Assembly: GCF_014205765.1 (NCBI RefSeq)
Contig: NZ_JACIIZ010000005.1
Coordinates: 48,837 to 112,836 of the forward strand
DNA from: Nitrospirillum iridis
Lineage (GTDB): Bacteria > Pseudomonadota > Alphaproteobacteria > Azospirillales > Azospirillaceae
Direction of reading: 5' to 3'
DNA length: 64,000 nt
Position 1 is the stretch's first letter, and each line of letters begins with the position of its first letter. The notes beneath the pieces were generated by a model. It saw nothing but the letters and a program-made list of their open reading frames with translations, was not told the origin of the DNA and did not search any database. This document shows, piece after piece, positions 52,802 to 61,613 of the stretch. The translations under genes were made by a program, and so were the position numbers.

Positions 52802-53455
52802 TCAGAAGCGGTACCCCACACCAACGCCGACCAGCCAGGGGTTGATATCAACATCCGCCTTGATGGGCGTGCCCAGGCCGGCATTCACCGTGGCCGTGGT
52901 GTTGATCATCAGCTTCTTCACGTCCAGGTTCAGCGACCAATGGTCGTCCAGCTTGTAATCCACGCCGGCCTGGAAGGCGTAACCGACGTTGTTGTCATAC
53001 TTCACACCCAGAGCATCGCCACTGTCGACATTGTAGAAGAACGTGTAGTTCACGCCGACGCCGATATAGGGGCTGATCTTCTCATGCGGCATGAAATGGT
53101 ACTGCAGCGTCAGCGTCGGCGGCAGCAGCCAGACATTGCCCAAATCCACCTTGCCCAACGGCGTACCGCTGGCCTTCACATTGTGCGGCGTGGTGCCCGC
53201 GATCAGTTCCGCAGCGATGCTGTCGGTGAAGAAGTAGCTGAAGTCCACTTCCGGCACGATGGCCGTGCTGATGTTGGTGTGGCCCGGAATGCCGGCACCG
53301 CCCAGCGAAAGGGAACTGCCCACGTCCGGCGCGACGATCAGGGCACGGCCCCGGATCAGTATATCACCGGCATCAGAGGCGCGCGCCGCCGGCGCCGCGC
53401 CGTAAATACCCGCCAGAAGAGCTGCGGCGGCCACCGTGACGGACAAGAACTTCAT
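52802..53455 (-). CDS. ompW: OmpW-family outer-membrane protein, 217 aa
   Basis: Signal peptide MKFLSVTVAAAALLAGIYGAAP. The mature part follows the eight-stranded OmpW plan: a LLPPTLTLQYHF strand and PYIGVGVNYTFFY, ending in GVGVGYRF with the C-terminal Phe required by the BAM machinery. OmpW forms a narrow hydrophobic channel, involved in stress adaptation in other bacteria. Length is typical. Confidence 0.9.
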   Translation of the reverse strand: MKFLSVTVAAAALLAGIYGAAPAARASDAGDILIRGRALIVAPDVGSSLSLGGAGIPGHTNISTAIVPEVDFSYFFTDSIAAELIAGTTPHNVKASGTPLGKVDLGNVWLLPPTLTLQYHFMPHEKISPYIGVGVNYTFFYNVDSGDALGVKYDNNVGYAFQAGVDYKLDDHWSLNLDVKKLMINTTATVNAGLGTPIKADVDINPWLVGVGVGYRF

Positions 53456-53569
53456 AACTTACCCCTCCTTGAATAGTGAGGCCGGCGAATATTCTACCGC
53501 CTTGTCACCGCACTAATTTTCAATGAGAGGATTTTTATTACATCTCGGCGGGGCCATCTCTGACCTGTA

Positions 53570-54082
53570 TCAATCAACATCGTCAAGCGATGCAATACGG
53601 CCCGGCGGAAACGCTATGCCTGTGAAAACCGCCAAAGCGCAGGCGATGGCGTCCAGGCGGGCGCCGTCCAGCCGCATCAGCCCCACCGGCAAGCTCGTCC
53701 CCCAGCCCATGGCCGCCAGCGCGCCGTCCAGCACGGCGGCGAGGGGCGCAGTCCGCGTGGGCAGATAGGCCACCCGCCGGCATGCCCACTCCCGCCCCGC
53801 CGCGTCCCGGTCCACCACCATGCCACCCGCCTGCACATGGCCCAACGCCAGGAAGCGGCCGGCGCCGGGCGGGGCATCGGGGGCGAAGCACGCCACCCGC
53901 TCCCCCGCCATCACAAGGCGCAGGGCCTCATCGCGCCCGACCGGCAGGCGCAGGTCGCCAGCGGCCAGGGCCTGGTGGATGGCACCGCATGACGCGACCC
54001 AGGCCCAACCGGCCGCGCCCGGTTGGACGACCGGAACAGGCGAAGACGATGCGTGGGGGGGTAAGGCGGTCTGGGCGATCAT
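53570..54082 (-). CDS. EVE/PUA-like domain protein, 170 aa (tentative)
   Basis: Order of elements resembles EVE domains: WVASCGAIHQALAAG near the N-terminus, then a GERVACFAP strand, FLALGHVQAGGMV, RRVAYLPTR and the TSLPVGLMRLD ending. EVE domains bind modified bases. The match is by pattern only and residues typical of the binding pocket are not certain. Read away from the DUF4431 gene; an inverted repeat lies in the shared upstream region. Confidence 0.45.
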   Translation of the reverse strand: MIAQTALPPHASSSPVPVVQPGAAGWAWVASCGAIHQALAAGDLRLPVGRDEALRLVMAGERVACFAPDAPPGAGRFLALGHVQAGGMVVDRDAAGREWACRRVAYLPTRTAPLAAVLDGALAAMGWGTSLPVGLMRLDGARLDAIACALAVFTGIAFPPGRIASLDDVD

Positions 54083-54180
54083 GGCGGCGCTCCGTCGAAG
54101 GGCAGGACGGCACCTTAATGATGTCCCCTGACAAATCCTGTCAGCAGAGCATCATCCCCTCGCCAAACGGGGCCGCAAAC

Positions 54181-54224
54181 GCTATAGCCGGTTGCGTTTA
54201 ATCGGAAACACAGCCGGCTATAGC
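54181..54224. promoter_or_regulatory. Inverted repeat in a divergent intergenic region
   Basis: GCTATAGCCGG and CCGGCTATAGC are perfect 11-base arms 22 bases apart, with an inner GTTT/AAAC pair. The site lies about 100 bases from both divergent starts. Candidate operator or structured element. Confidence 0.45.
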
Positions 54225-54318
54225 TGAGTCTGTCCGCGAGCGGCTTCACGCCCAAAGGCAATTCCGCCTTGGGGCGATCCGCTCCAGGGTCCAGGCTTTT
54301 CGCGCCCAGGGAAACCGC

Positions 54319-54699
54319 ATGCTTTTCAGGACGTTTCTGCTGGCGGGCCTGACCGCCGCCGCCATCCGGCCCGCCCTTGCCCACGACTGCCAGCCTTATC
54401 AGCCCGAGCCCGTGGCGCTAACCGGGGAGATCACCCTGGTTCACGGCCCCAAGGGCCCCAAAGACGACTATTACCTGCTGACATTGCCGGAGATGGTCTG
54501 CGTCGCTGGCGGCACCGCAGAGACGGACGAGGATGTGGAATCCATCAACGCGCTACAGCTGCAATTGCCCAAAGGCGTCAAGCTAGGCCCCTCCCTGCTG
54601 GGCCGGCGGGTGAGCGTGACCGGCACGCTGGTCCACCGTCTGGCCGAGGGCCACACGGATGTGTTGCTGACGTACGATACCGCGAAGCCGGCGCCTTAA
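54319..54699 (+). CDS. Exported DUF4431-like protein, 126 aa
   Basis: Signal peptide (LFRTFLLAGLTAAAIRPALA) followed by a small beta protein: HDCQPYQPEPVALTGEI, then INALQLQLPKG and GRRVSVTGTLVHRLAEGHTDVLL. The Val-Thr-Gly-Thr-Leu ... His-Thr-Asp-Val-Leu end matches the DUF4431 pattern. Two Cys could form a disulfide. Periplasmic, function unknown. Confidence 0.65.
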   Translation: MLFRTFLLAGLTAAAIRPALAHDCQPYQPEPVALTGEITLVHGPKGPKDDYYLLTLPEMVCVAGGTAETDEDVESINALQLQLPKGVKLGPSLLGRRVSVTGTLVHRLAEGHTDVLLTYDTAKPAP

Positions 54700-54740
54700 G
54701 GCGCCGGGGCGACACCGCGAAGCCGGCGCCCTGAACCGCG

Positions 54741-55433
54741 TCACCCCGCGTTGTCCGTCTCGATACGCCAGTCGGCCAGCAGCGCGTGGCGGCGGCGGGG
54801 ATAGCGGTCGGCCATGACCTCCACCTCGACGATGCGATCGGTCCGGAAATGGCGGAAGGCCTGGCGCGCCTCGCACCACGCCACCACCATGCGGATGCGC
54901 TCGAAAAAGGCCAGCGCGAAAGGCCAAATGGTCCGGTCGCTGGGCCGGCCCTGACCATCAGTGTAGGCGATGCGCAGTTTGCGCTCCGTCCGGATGGCGC
55001 GGCGGATCTCCGTCAGGTCGCGCGGCTCCACCACGCCGGGCTGCAGGGAGACGGGCACCAGGCCGCTATCCTCCGCCAGCGCCTTCAGATCGCCGGGCAG
55101 CACGGCCATGATCTTGGCGGCGGCGTTCTGCGCCGCCAGGCCCAAGGGGCCATCGCCCCGTTGCGCCACCCAGCGCAGCCCCAGCACCAGCGCCTCGATC
55201 TCATCATCGCCGAACATCAGGGGCGGGAGCAGGAAGCCGGGACGCAGCACATAGCCCAGTCCCGCCTCGCCCTCCACCGGCACGCCCTGGGCCGACAGGG
55301 TGGCGATATCGCGGTAGATGGTGCGGATGGACACCCCCAGCTCCGCCGCCAAGTCGGACGCCGTCACCGGCCGGCGGTGGCGGCGCAAGGCCTGTATGAG
55401 GTCGAGAAGGCGGGCGGAACGGGACACGGGCAC
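54741..55433 (-). CDS. YafY-type HTH-WYL transcriptional regulator, 230 aa
   Basis: The N-terminal DeoR-like winged helix (RLLDLIQALRRHRRPVTASD, then VSIRTIYRDIATLSAQG) is followed by a linker and a WYL domain beginning about residue 138 (KLRIAYTDGQGR, with later FRTDRIVEVEV). WYL domains bind nucleic acid or small ligands. Its target is not identified; it stands convergent to the DUF4431 gene and upstream of the flavoprotein gene by 72 bases. Confidence 0.88.
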   Translation of the reverse strand: MPVSRSARLLDLIQALRRHRRPVTASDLAAELGVSIRTIYRDIATLSAQGVPVEGEAGLGYVLRPGFLLPPLMFGDDEIEALVLGLRWVAQRGDGPLGLAAQNAAAKIMAVLPGDLKALAEDSGLVPVSLQPGVVEPRDLTEIRRAIRTERKLRIAYTDGQGRPSDRTIWPFALAFFERIRMVVAWCEARQAFRHFRTDRIVEVEVMADRYPRRRHALLADWRIETDNAG

Positions 55434-55504
55434 CGGCTTTCAGCAAGGACGGGGCGGCATGGTAGCCGCTGGCCAGGGCCAACGGAAGCAAGGCCCCACC
55501 CCGC

Positions 55505-56719
55505 TCACGCGACCGGCGGCACCACGCCGATGGCCGCCAGCGCCAAGGCGGCCCGCCGCCGCCGTTCCCGCCAGAAGGGGGCATCCGGCCAGCGGGTCTC
55601 CAGCCCGTAGAGGCGGGCGCGGTTGCGGCAGTGATCCGCATGCCGTTCCGCCACCACCGCCGCCCGCGGCGAAGGCCGCGGCGGCAGGCTGGCGCCCAGG
55701 GCCCGGGCCACATCCCGGCCGGCATCCACGCCGTCGACCAGGGCCTTGTGGACGCCCCGCGCCGCGCCGGGGTCATAGCTGGCGGCCGCGTCGCCCACGG
55801 CCAGCCAGCCAGCCCCCTCCACCTGCGCCAACACGCCGGTTTGAATGGGCAGCAGCATCGGTCCGTCGCCCCCATCCTTGAGCGACGGCGCCAGGACGAC
55901 ACCGGCCTCAGCCAGCCGTGGACCGACATGCAGGGTGGCGGCCAGCGCCCTTCGCCACGCCCCCCCCATGCGGGCCGCCGCCTCCCCCGCCGCCTGCGTC
56001 GACCGCGTCCCGGCATCGGTCCGCAGGGCCCGCAGGCCCGCCCCGTCGGTCACCAGCATGGCCGCCGCCCGGCCGTCGGGCAGGCGGGCCGCGTACCACC
56101 AGCCACCGGCGGTGGCCTCAAGCAGGGTTTGCCAGGTCAGGTTCCCGGAAACGGGCAGAAAGGCGAGCAAGGCATGGAGGGTGTCGTCCACCCTGCGCCC
56201 CACCCCCAGGGCACGGGCGAAGCGCGCCTCGACTCCGGTGGCATCCACCACCCAGGGGGTTTCCACCGGCTTGACCCCGCCCGCCGTCTCCATCATCAGC
56301 CGGTGGCCCAGGCCCGGCATGGGTTCCGCCCGAAGGAAGCGGGTGTCAAAGGCCACCCTGACATCGGCGGACAGGGCCGCATCCACCAGCATGGCGTCGA
56401 AGCGGCCGCGGTCCAGCCGCCAGGCCGGCCCGACGGGATGGGTGAGGAAGTCGTCGTGCGTCACCCGGCCGCCCCCCCAGAGGGAGGCGCTGCCTGGACA
56501 GGGCGCATGGCCGTCGGCGCGGAAACGGGCGACCAGGCCCAGTTGTCCCAAGGGCAGCAGCAGATCGGGCGGCGCGGTGTCGCCGACGCCCTGACGCTCC
56601 GCCGGCCCCGCCTCCGCCACCAGGATCGCGGCGTCCGGGCACTGGCGGCGCAGGGACAGGGCCGTGGCCAGGCCGGCCGGCCCGCCCCCCAGAATCACGG
56701 CATCGTAGCGCGCACGCAT
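55505..56719 (-). CDS. FAD-dependent oxidoreductase, LodB/tryptophan-halogenase-like, 404 aa
   Basis: Rossmann motif VILGGGPAGLATALS (GGGPAG at 11-16), a GVGDTAPPDLLLPL segment, WRLDRGRFDAML and the FAD-closing GWLAVGDAAASYDP. This order matches flavoproteins of the LodB group that help mature quinone-cofactor oxidases, and is also close to flavin-dependent halogenases. There is no KxWxWxIP halogenase signature that I can see. No LodA-like partner lies in the window. A 27-base palindrome lies about 155 bases upstream. Confidence 0.7.
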   Translation of the reverse strand: MRARYDAVILGGGPAGLATALSLRRQCPDAAILVAEAGPAERQGVGDTAPPDLLLPLGQLGLVARFRADGHAPCPGSASLWGGGRVTHDDFLTHPVGPAWRLDRGRFDAMLVDAALSADVRVAFDTRFLRAEPMPGLGHRLMMETAGGVKPVETPWVVDATGVEARFARALGVGRRVDDTLHALLAFLPVSGNLTWQTLLEATAGGWWYAARLPDGRAAAMLVTDGAGLRALRTDAGTRSTQAAGEAAARMGGAWRRALAATLHVGPRLAEAGVVLAPSLKDGGDGPMLLPIQTGVLAQVEGAGWLAVGDAAASYDPGAARGVHKALVDGVDAGRDVARALGASLPPRPSPRAAVVAERHADHCRNRARLYGLETRWPDAPFWRERRRRAALALAAIGVVPPVA

Positions 56720-56873
56720 TCAGCCCGCCCCGGTCAGCGACAGCGCCATTGCGGGTGGAACGCGGCGGCATATCCGTACCCAAGGCGCATGCCGTGATCT
56801 CCTCCACCCGGCACGCACTGGCGCGCATCAAAGGTAGCGAAGAATAAGACGACTGCGCGATTAAGTACACGAC

Positions 56874-56900
56874 GCACATGTCACAAGTTGTGACATGTGC
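56874..56900. promoter_or_regulatory. Perfect 27-nt palindrome, candidate operator
   Basis: Arms GCACATGTCACAA and TTGTGACATGTGC (13 bases each) flank one central G. It is between the OsmC stop and the flavoprotein start. No T tract follows in either direction, so a protein-binding site is more likely than a terminator. Confidence 0.6.
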
Positions 56901-56930
56901 TGTCGCCACCATGGCAACGATTGGGTCACG

Positions 56931-57404
56931 TCAATCCACTACAACCGTCCCTTCCGTCACCACCGGGAAGTTGACGGAGTTGGCGATGAAACAGAAATGG
57001 TGGGCCTTGTCGTGCAGGGACTGGGCCAGGGCGGCGTCACCCCCGGCGGCCAGCGTGATATGCGGGCGCAGCACCACGCGGGTGAAATGGCCGTTGCCGT
57101 CCGCCGTCTCCACCATCGTGCCCTCGGCCGCGTCCTGATAAGCGGTGACGATCAGCCCCGCCTCGGCCGCCAGGTGCAGATACCACAGCTTGTGGCAGGC
57201 GGAGAGGGAGGCGACCAGCATCTCCTCCGGGTTGTAGCGGGTGGCGTCACCCAGGAAGGCGGGATCGGACGATCCCGGAATGACCGGCTTGCCCGCCGCC
57301 TGGATCTCATGATCGCGGGCATAGGCGCGGTAGCCGGCCGTGCCCTGGCCGCGGTTGCCGGTCCAGGTGACGGTGACGCGGTAGGTGTGCTGCTTGGCCG
57401 GCAT
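56931..57404 (-). CDS. OsmC-family peroxide-related protein, 157 aa
   Basis: Core features of the OsmC/Ohr fold: NPEEMLVASLSACHKLWYL with the first Cys, and HHFCFIANSVNFPV with the second. These two cysteines reduce organic peroxides in the family. The N-terminal YRVTVTWTGNRG strand also fits. Read toward the flavoprotein gene but separated by the palindrome. Soluble cytoplasmic protein of typical length. Confidence 0.88.
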   Translation of the reverse strand: MPAKQHTYRVTVTWTGNRGQGTAGYRAYARDHEIQAAGKPVIPGSSDPAFLGDATRYNPEEMLVASLSACHKLWYLHLAAEAGLIVTAYQDAAEGTMVETADGNGHFTRVVLRPHITLAAGGDAALAQSLHDKAHHFCFIANSVNFPVVTEGTVVVD

Positions 57405-57552
57405 GGCGGTCGCTCCCTTGGGGTCGTGATTGCTTCAGTCATTGGAGGGGAGCCACTCCCGCCCCGCCAGGGGGCGCCACCGCAGAACGGACATGCGCGC
57501 AGGGCCCAGGCGGTGTACGTTTCCGGACAGTACGGTGGGAGACTTTAAGTCG

Positions 57553-58998
57553 ATGACACAGAAGAGCGGCCGCATCCTGATGGTGGACGACGACCAGGAC
57601 ATCCTGATCGCCGCCCGCCTGCTGCTGAAACGCGAAGGCATCCTGGTCCATACCGAAAGCCAGCCCGACCGCATCCCCCTGCTGTTGAAGGAGGAGGCGT
57701 TCGACGCCGTCCTGCTGGACATGAACTTCGCCATCGGCGCCAACACGGGGCGCGAGGGCTTCCAATGGCTGCGCCGGGTCCTGGAGATCGACCCGACGCT
57801 GTCCGTCATCCTGATGACGGCCTACGGCGACGTCGGCACGGCGGTGGAGGCGATGAAGCAAGGCGCCTGCGACTTCGTGCTGAAGCCCTGGTCGAACGAG
57901 CGGCTGGTGGCGACACTGATGAGCGCCATGACCCTGACCGCCTCGCGGCGGGAGGCGGCGCAGCTGGGCGCCCGCAACAAGGAACTGGCGGCGGCGCTGG
58001 ACCAGCCGGGGCAGATCCTGATCGGCGGCAGCCCCACCATGGCCCGGGTGCTGACCCTGGTGGACCGCGCCGCCCCCACCGACGCCAACGTCCTGATCCT
58101 GGGCGAGAACGGCACCGGCAAAGAAGTCATCGCCCGCGAGATCCACCGCCGCTCCCGCCGTTCGTCCCAGGTGTTCGTGGCCGTTGATCTGGGCGCCATC
58201 TCCGAGAATTTGTTCGAGAGCGAACTGTTCGGCCACAAGAAGGGCGCCTTCACCGACGCCAAGGAGGACCGCGTGGGCCGGCTGGTGGCGGCCAACGGCG
58301 GCACCCTCTTCCTGGATGAGATCGGCAACCTGCCCCTCTATCAACAGAGCAAACTGCTGTCGGTGCTGGAACAGCGGGTGGTCATCCCCGTCGGCGGCAA
58401 CCGGCCCATCCCGATCGACGTGCGCCTGATCTCCGCCACCAACATGCCGGTGGAACAGCTGGAAAGCCCGGACACCTTCCGCCAGGATCTGCTGTACCGC
58501 ATCAACACGGTGGAGCTGCGCCTGCCGCCCTTGCGCGACCGGGCGGAGGATATCCCGGCCCTGGTGGCGCATTTCATGGGCCTGTACGCCCGCAAATACG
58601 CCATCCCGCCCCGGCGCCTGTCCAACGACGCCCTGGCGCGGCTGAAAGCCTATCACTGGCCGGGCAATGTCCGCGCCCTGCGCCACGCGGTGGAGCGCGC
58701 CATCATCCTGGGTGCCGGCGACGTGCTGGAGGCGGAGGATTTCTCCCTGCCCTCCGCCCCCGGCGGCGCCCCCCGCGCGGCGGCCCGCCTGTCCCCGGCG
58801 GCCATGGCGCCAGCGGCGGGCGAGGATGGTTTGACCGCCAACGCCTTGACCTTGGGCACGCTGGACCTGGAAACGGTGGAGGCGCAGGTGATCCGCCGCG
58901 CCCTGGACAAGCACCAGGGCAACATCAGCCACGCCGCGGCGGAGCTGGGGATCACCCGCACCTCCCTCTACCGCCGGATGGAGAAGCATGGTCTTTAA
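57553..58998 (+). CDS. NtrC-family sigma54-dependent response regulator, 481 aa
   Basis: ATG at 57553 with GGGAG upstream. Receiver domain with phosphoacceptor D56 (LLDMNF) and the Lys of VLKPW, then an AAA+ domain: Walker A GENGTGKE (184-191), GAFTDA (231-236) in place of GAFTGA, and GGTLFLDEIGN. A Fis-type HTH closes the protein (GNISHAAAELGITRTSLYRRM). It activates sigma54 RNA polymerase when phosphorylated, probably by the kinase encoded next. The gene end overlaps the kinase start by 11 bases. Confidence 0.92.
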   Translation: MTQKSGRILMVDDDQDILIAARLLLKREGILVHTESQPDRIPLLLKEEAFDAVLLDMNFAIGANTGREGFQWLRRVLEIDPTLSVILMTAYGDVGTAVEAMKQGACDFVLKPWSNERLVATLMSAMTLTASRREAAQLGARNKELAAALDQPGQILIGGSPTMARVLTLVDRAAPTDANVLILGENGTGKEVIAREIHRRSRRSSQVFVAVDLGAISENLFESELFGHKKGAFTDAKEDRVGRLVAANGGTLFLDEIGNLPLYQQSKLLSVLEQRVVIPVGGNRPIPIDVRLISATNMPVEQLESPDTFRQDLLYRINTVELRLPPLRDRAEDIPALVAHFMGLYARKYAIPPRRLSNDALARLKAYHWPGNVRALRHAVERAIILGAGDVLEAEDFSLPSAPGGAPRAAARLSPAAMAPAAGEDGLTANALTLGTLDLETVEAQVIRRALDKHQGNISHAAAELGITRTSLYRRMEKHGL

Positions 58999-60367
58999 GG
59001 CGTCGTTCAGCACGGCGCTGACCCTGCGGGTGACCTTGCTGTGCCTCAGCTGCGTGGCGCTGGGCCTGTTGCTGGAGGCGACGGACTATCACGCCACCGA
59101 GTTGCTGGTGGGGGTGCTGATCGCCGTGCAGATCGGCGGCGTGGTGCGGGTGGTCAACACCACCAACCGCGAACTGGCCCGCTTCCTGAACGCGCTCAGC
59201 CATTCCGACTTCACGCAAAGTTTCAGCTATCGGTCCATGGGACCCAGCTTCCAGGAATTGGGCCGCGCCTTCGCCGGGGTGTTCGACAAGTTCCGCGCCA
59301 CCCGCGCCGACGCGGAACGGCATGCCGACTATCTGAACGTGGTGGTGGAGCATGTGCCCGTGGCCCTGGCGGAGGTGCACCCCGATGGCCGCGTCAACCT
59401 GCTGAACAACGCCGCCCGCCGCCTGATCGGCCATGACGACCTGAACCGCCGGCTGGTGGACGGCAGCACCCTGGACTCGGCGTTGCGGGCGCTGGAGCCG
59501 GGGCAGAACGCGCTGTTGAAGGTGGCGGGCGGCATCACGCCCCTGCATCTGACGGTGCGGGCCACCCAGCTGACCCTGGCCGACGGCCCCCGCCTGTTGA
59601 TCTCCCTCCAGAACATCGGCGGGGAACTGGAGGCGACGGAGGTCAAGGCCTGGTCGGATCTGGTGCGGGTGCTGACGCATGAGATGATGAACTCGCTGAC
59701 GCCCGTCTCCTCCCTGGCGGGGACGGCGCAGTCGCTGCTGTCCGACCTGCGCGCCCAGCTTGGAGCCATCCCCGATCTGCCGCCCGCCGTGCTGCTGGAT
59801 GCCGCCGACGCGGGCGAGGCCATGGACACCGTCACCCGCCGCGCCGGCGGCCTGCTGCGCTTCGTGGAGCGCTACCGCCGCTTCACCCAGATGCCACGGC
59901 CGAAGGTGGAGCGGCTGAAGGTGCGGGACCTGTTCGGCCGGGTGGAGCGGCTGATGGGACCGGCGATGGCGGAGCACGGCGTGGCGCTGGAGGTGGTGGT
60001 GCTGCCCCCCTCGCTGGAGATCAACGCCGACCCCGACCTGATCGACCAGGTGCTGATCAACCTGGTGAAGAACGCGGTGGAGGCCCTGGATGAGGCGAAG
60101 GCCGGCGACACGGCCACACGACCGCCCGCCATCACCCTGGCGGGCCACCTGGACGTGACCGGGCACCTGAACCTGCTGGTGCGCGACAACGGCCCCGGCA
60201 TCCCGCCCGACGTGGCCGACAAGATCTTCGTGCCCTTCTACACCACCAAGCGCGAGGGCAGCGGCATCGGCCTGCCGCTCGCCCGCCAGATCATGCTGGC
60301 CCACAACGGAAGCATCTCCGCCGCCCCGGTGGAAGGGGGCGGGACAGTGTTCACGCTGCGGTTTTAA
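58988..60367 (+). CDS. NtrY-like sensor histidine kinase, 459 aa
   Basis: Two N-terminal membrane spans (LRVTLLCLSCVALGLLLEA and ELLVGVLIAVQIGGVVRVV) with almost no periplasmic loop. A PAS-like region follows (residues 110-215), then the H-box LTHEMMNSLTP with H231. The ATPase domain has N (QVLINLVKNAVEALDE), DNGPGIP and GSGIGLPL boxes. Likely senses a membrane or intracellular signal and phosphorylates the upstream regulator. The signal is unknown. Confidence 0.9.
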   Translation: MVFKASFSTALTLRVTLLCLSCVALGLLLEATDYHATELLVGVLIAVQIGGVVRVVNTTNRELARFLNALSHSDFTQSFSYRSMGPSFQELGRAFAGVFDKFRATRADAERHADYLNVVVEHVPVALAEVHPDGRVNLLNNAARRLIGHDDLNRRLVDGSTLDSALRALEPGQNALLKVAGGITPLHLTVRATQLTLADGPRLLISLQNIGGELEATEVKAWSDLVRVLTHEMMNSLTPVSSLAGTAQSLLSDLRAQLGAIPDLPPAVLLDAADAGEAMDTVTRRAGGLLRFVERYRRFTQMPRPKVERLKVRDLFGRVERLMGPAMAEHGVALEVVVLPPSLEINADPDLIDQVLINLVKNAVEALDEAKAGDTATRPPAITLAGHLDVTGHLNLLVRDNGPGIPPDVADKIFVPFYTTKREGSGIGLPLARQIMLAHNGSISAAPVEGGGTVFTLRF

Positions 60368-61613
60368 CCCCGCCCCAAGGCCGCCATCCGGTGTGCTTGA
60401 CCAAGTGGCGCACTCCCACCAGCGCCGCGACGAAGCCTGACGCGGCGCCCAGGCCCAGGGACCAGCGCGGGCCGGCCATGTCGGCCACCCAGCCGACGAT
60501 GGGCGCGCCCAGGGGGGTGCCACCCACGGCGATGGCCAGCAGCAGCGCCACCACCCGGCCGCGCATGGCGCTGTCGGTGGAAAGCTGCACCAGGCTGTTG
60601 GTGGAGGTGGTGAAGGTCTGCGCCGCCACGCCGACGACCACCAGCAGGGCGCCGAACGCCCAGGTGGTGGGCATGACCGCGGCCAGGGCGCACCCCACCC
60701 CGAACAGCAGGGCGGCACCCAGGAGCAGGGGCACGGTGGGTGTCGCCCGCTTGGCCGCCAGCAGGGCTCCGGCGACGGAGCCGACGGCCATGGTGGAGCT
60801 GAGCACGCCGTACTCCCCGGCACCCGCGTGGAAGGCGTGCACCGACATGGTGGAAATGAAGATGGGGAAGTTCAGGCCGAAGGTGCCGATGAGGAACAAC
60901 ATCAGCAGCACGGCCCGCAAATCCGGCCGCCCCCAGACATAGCGGAAGCCCTCGACGAAGCTGCCCCGGCTGCGCACCGCCCGCGTGCGGGGATGGAAAT
61001 CCGCCACCCGCAGGAAAAAGAGGGAGCCCAGGACGGCGACGAAGGACGCGGCGTTGATCAGGAACACCCAGCCCGTGCCCACCGCCGCGATCAGCACGCC
61101 GGCCACCGCCGGCCCGATCATGCGCGCCGCGTTGAAGGAGGTGGAGTTGAGCGCCACCGCGTTGGCCAGATCCGCCTCCCCCACCAGCTCACCAATGAAG
61201 GTCTGGCGGGCGGGCGCGTCGAAAGCCGCCACACAGCCCAGCAGGAAGGCGAAGATGTAGACATGCCACAGCTGCACCAGGCCCAGCACGGTCAGCAGGC
61301 CCAGGCCCAGCGCCAGCAGGCCGGAGGCGGCCTGGGTGAAGAACAGCAGGCGCCGCCGGTCGAGATAGTCGGCGGCGAAGCCGCTGAAGGGCAGCAGCAG
61401 GGCCAGGGGTCCGAACTGCAAGGCCATGACAATGCCGACGGCGGAGGCGCCGTTGACATGCGCCAGTTCCGTCAGCACCAGCCAGTCCTGCGCCGTGCGC
61501 TGCATCCAGGTGCCCACGTTTGAGACGATGCCGCCGGCGGACCACAGGCGGAAATTCCGGTTGGCCAGGGACCGGAAGGTGCCGGTGGAGGCAGGCGGGG
61601 CGGACGCGGTCAT
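60351..61613 (-). CDS. MFS exporter (MFS_3/EntS-like), 420 aa
   Basis: Twelve hydrophobic spans. N-terminal FRSLANRNFRLWSAGGIVSNVGTW and WMQRTAQDWLVLTEL are standard for the group, with a cytoplasmic DRRRLL loop. Third gene of the MarR-led operon: its ATG overlaps the stop of the isochorismatase-like gene. Probably exports a drug or siderophore-like compound; the substrate is unknown. Its 3' end overlaps that of the kinase gene on the other strand by 17 bases. Confidence 0.88.
   Translation of the reverse strand: MTASAPPASTGTFRSLANRNFRLWSAGGIVSNVGTWMQRTAQDWLVLTELAHVNGASAVGIVMALQFGPLALLLPFSGFAADYLDRRRLLFFTQAASGLLALGLGLLTVLGLVQLWHVYIFAFLLGCVAAFDAPARQTFIGELVGEADLANAVALNSTSFNAARMIGPAVAGVLIAAVGTGWVFLINAASFVAVLGSLFFLRVADFHPRTRAVRSRGSFVEGFRYVWGRPDLRAVLLMLFLIGTFGLNFPIFISTMSVHAFHAGAGEYGVLSSTMAVGSVAGALLAAKRATPTVPLLLGAALLFGVGCALAAVMPTTWAFGALLVVVGVAAQTFTTSTNSLVQLSTDSAMRGRVVALLLAIAVGGTPLGAPIVGWVADMAGPRWSLGLGAASGFVAALVGVRHLVKHTGWRPWGGVKTAA

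Noticed and set aside
57439..59013. 524-codon minus-strand frame opposite the response regulator
   Set aside because: Antisense of a gene with receiver, AAA+ and Fis motifs; composition is typical of GC-rich shadow frames.
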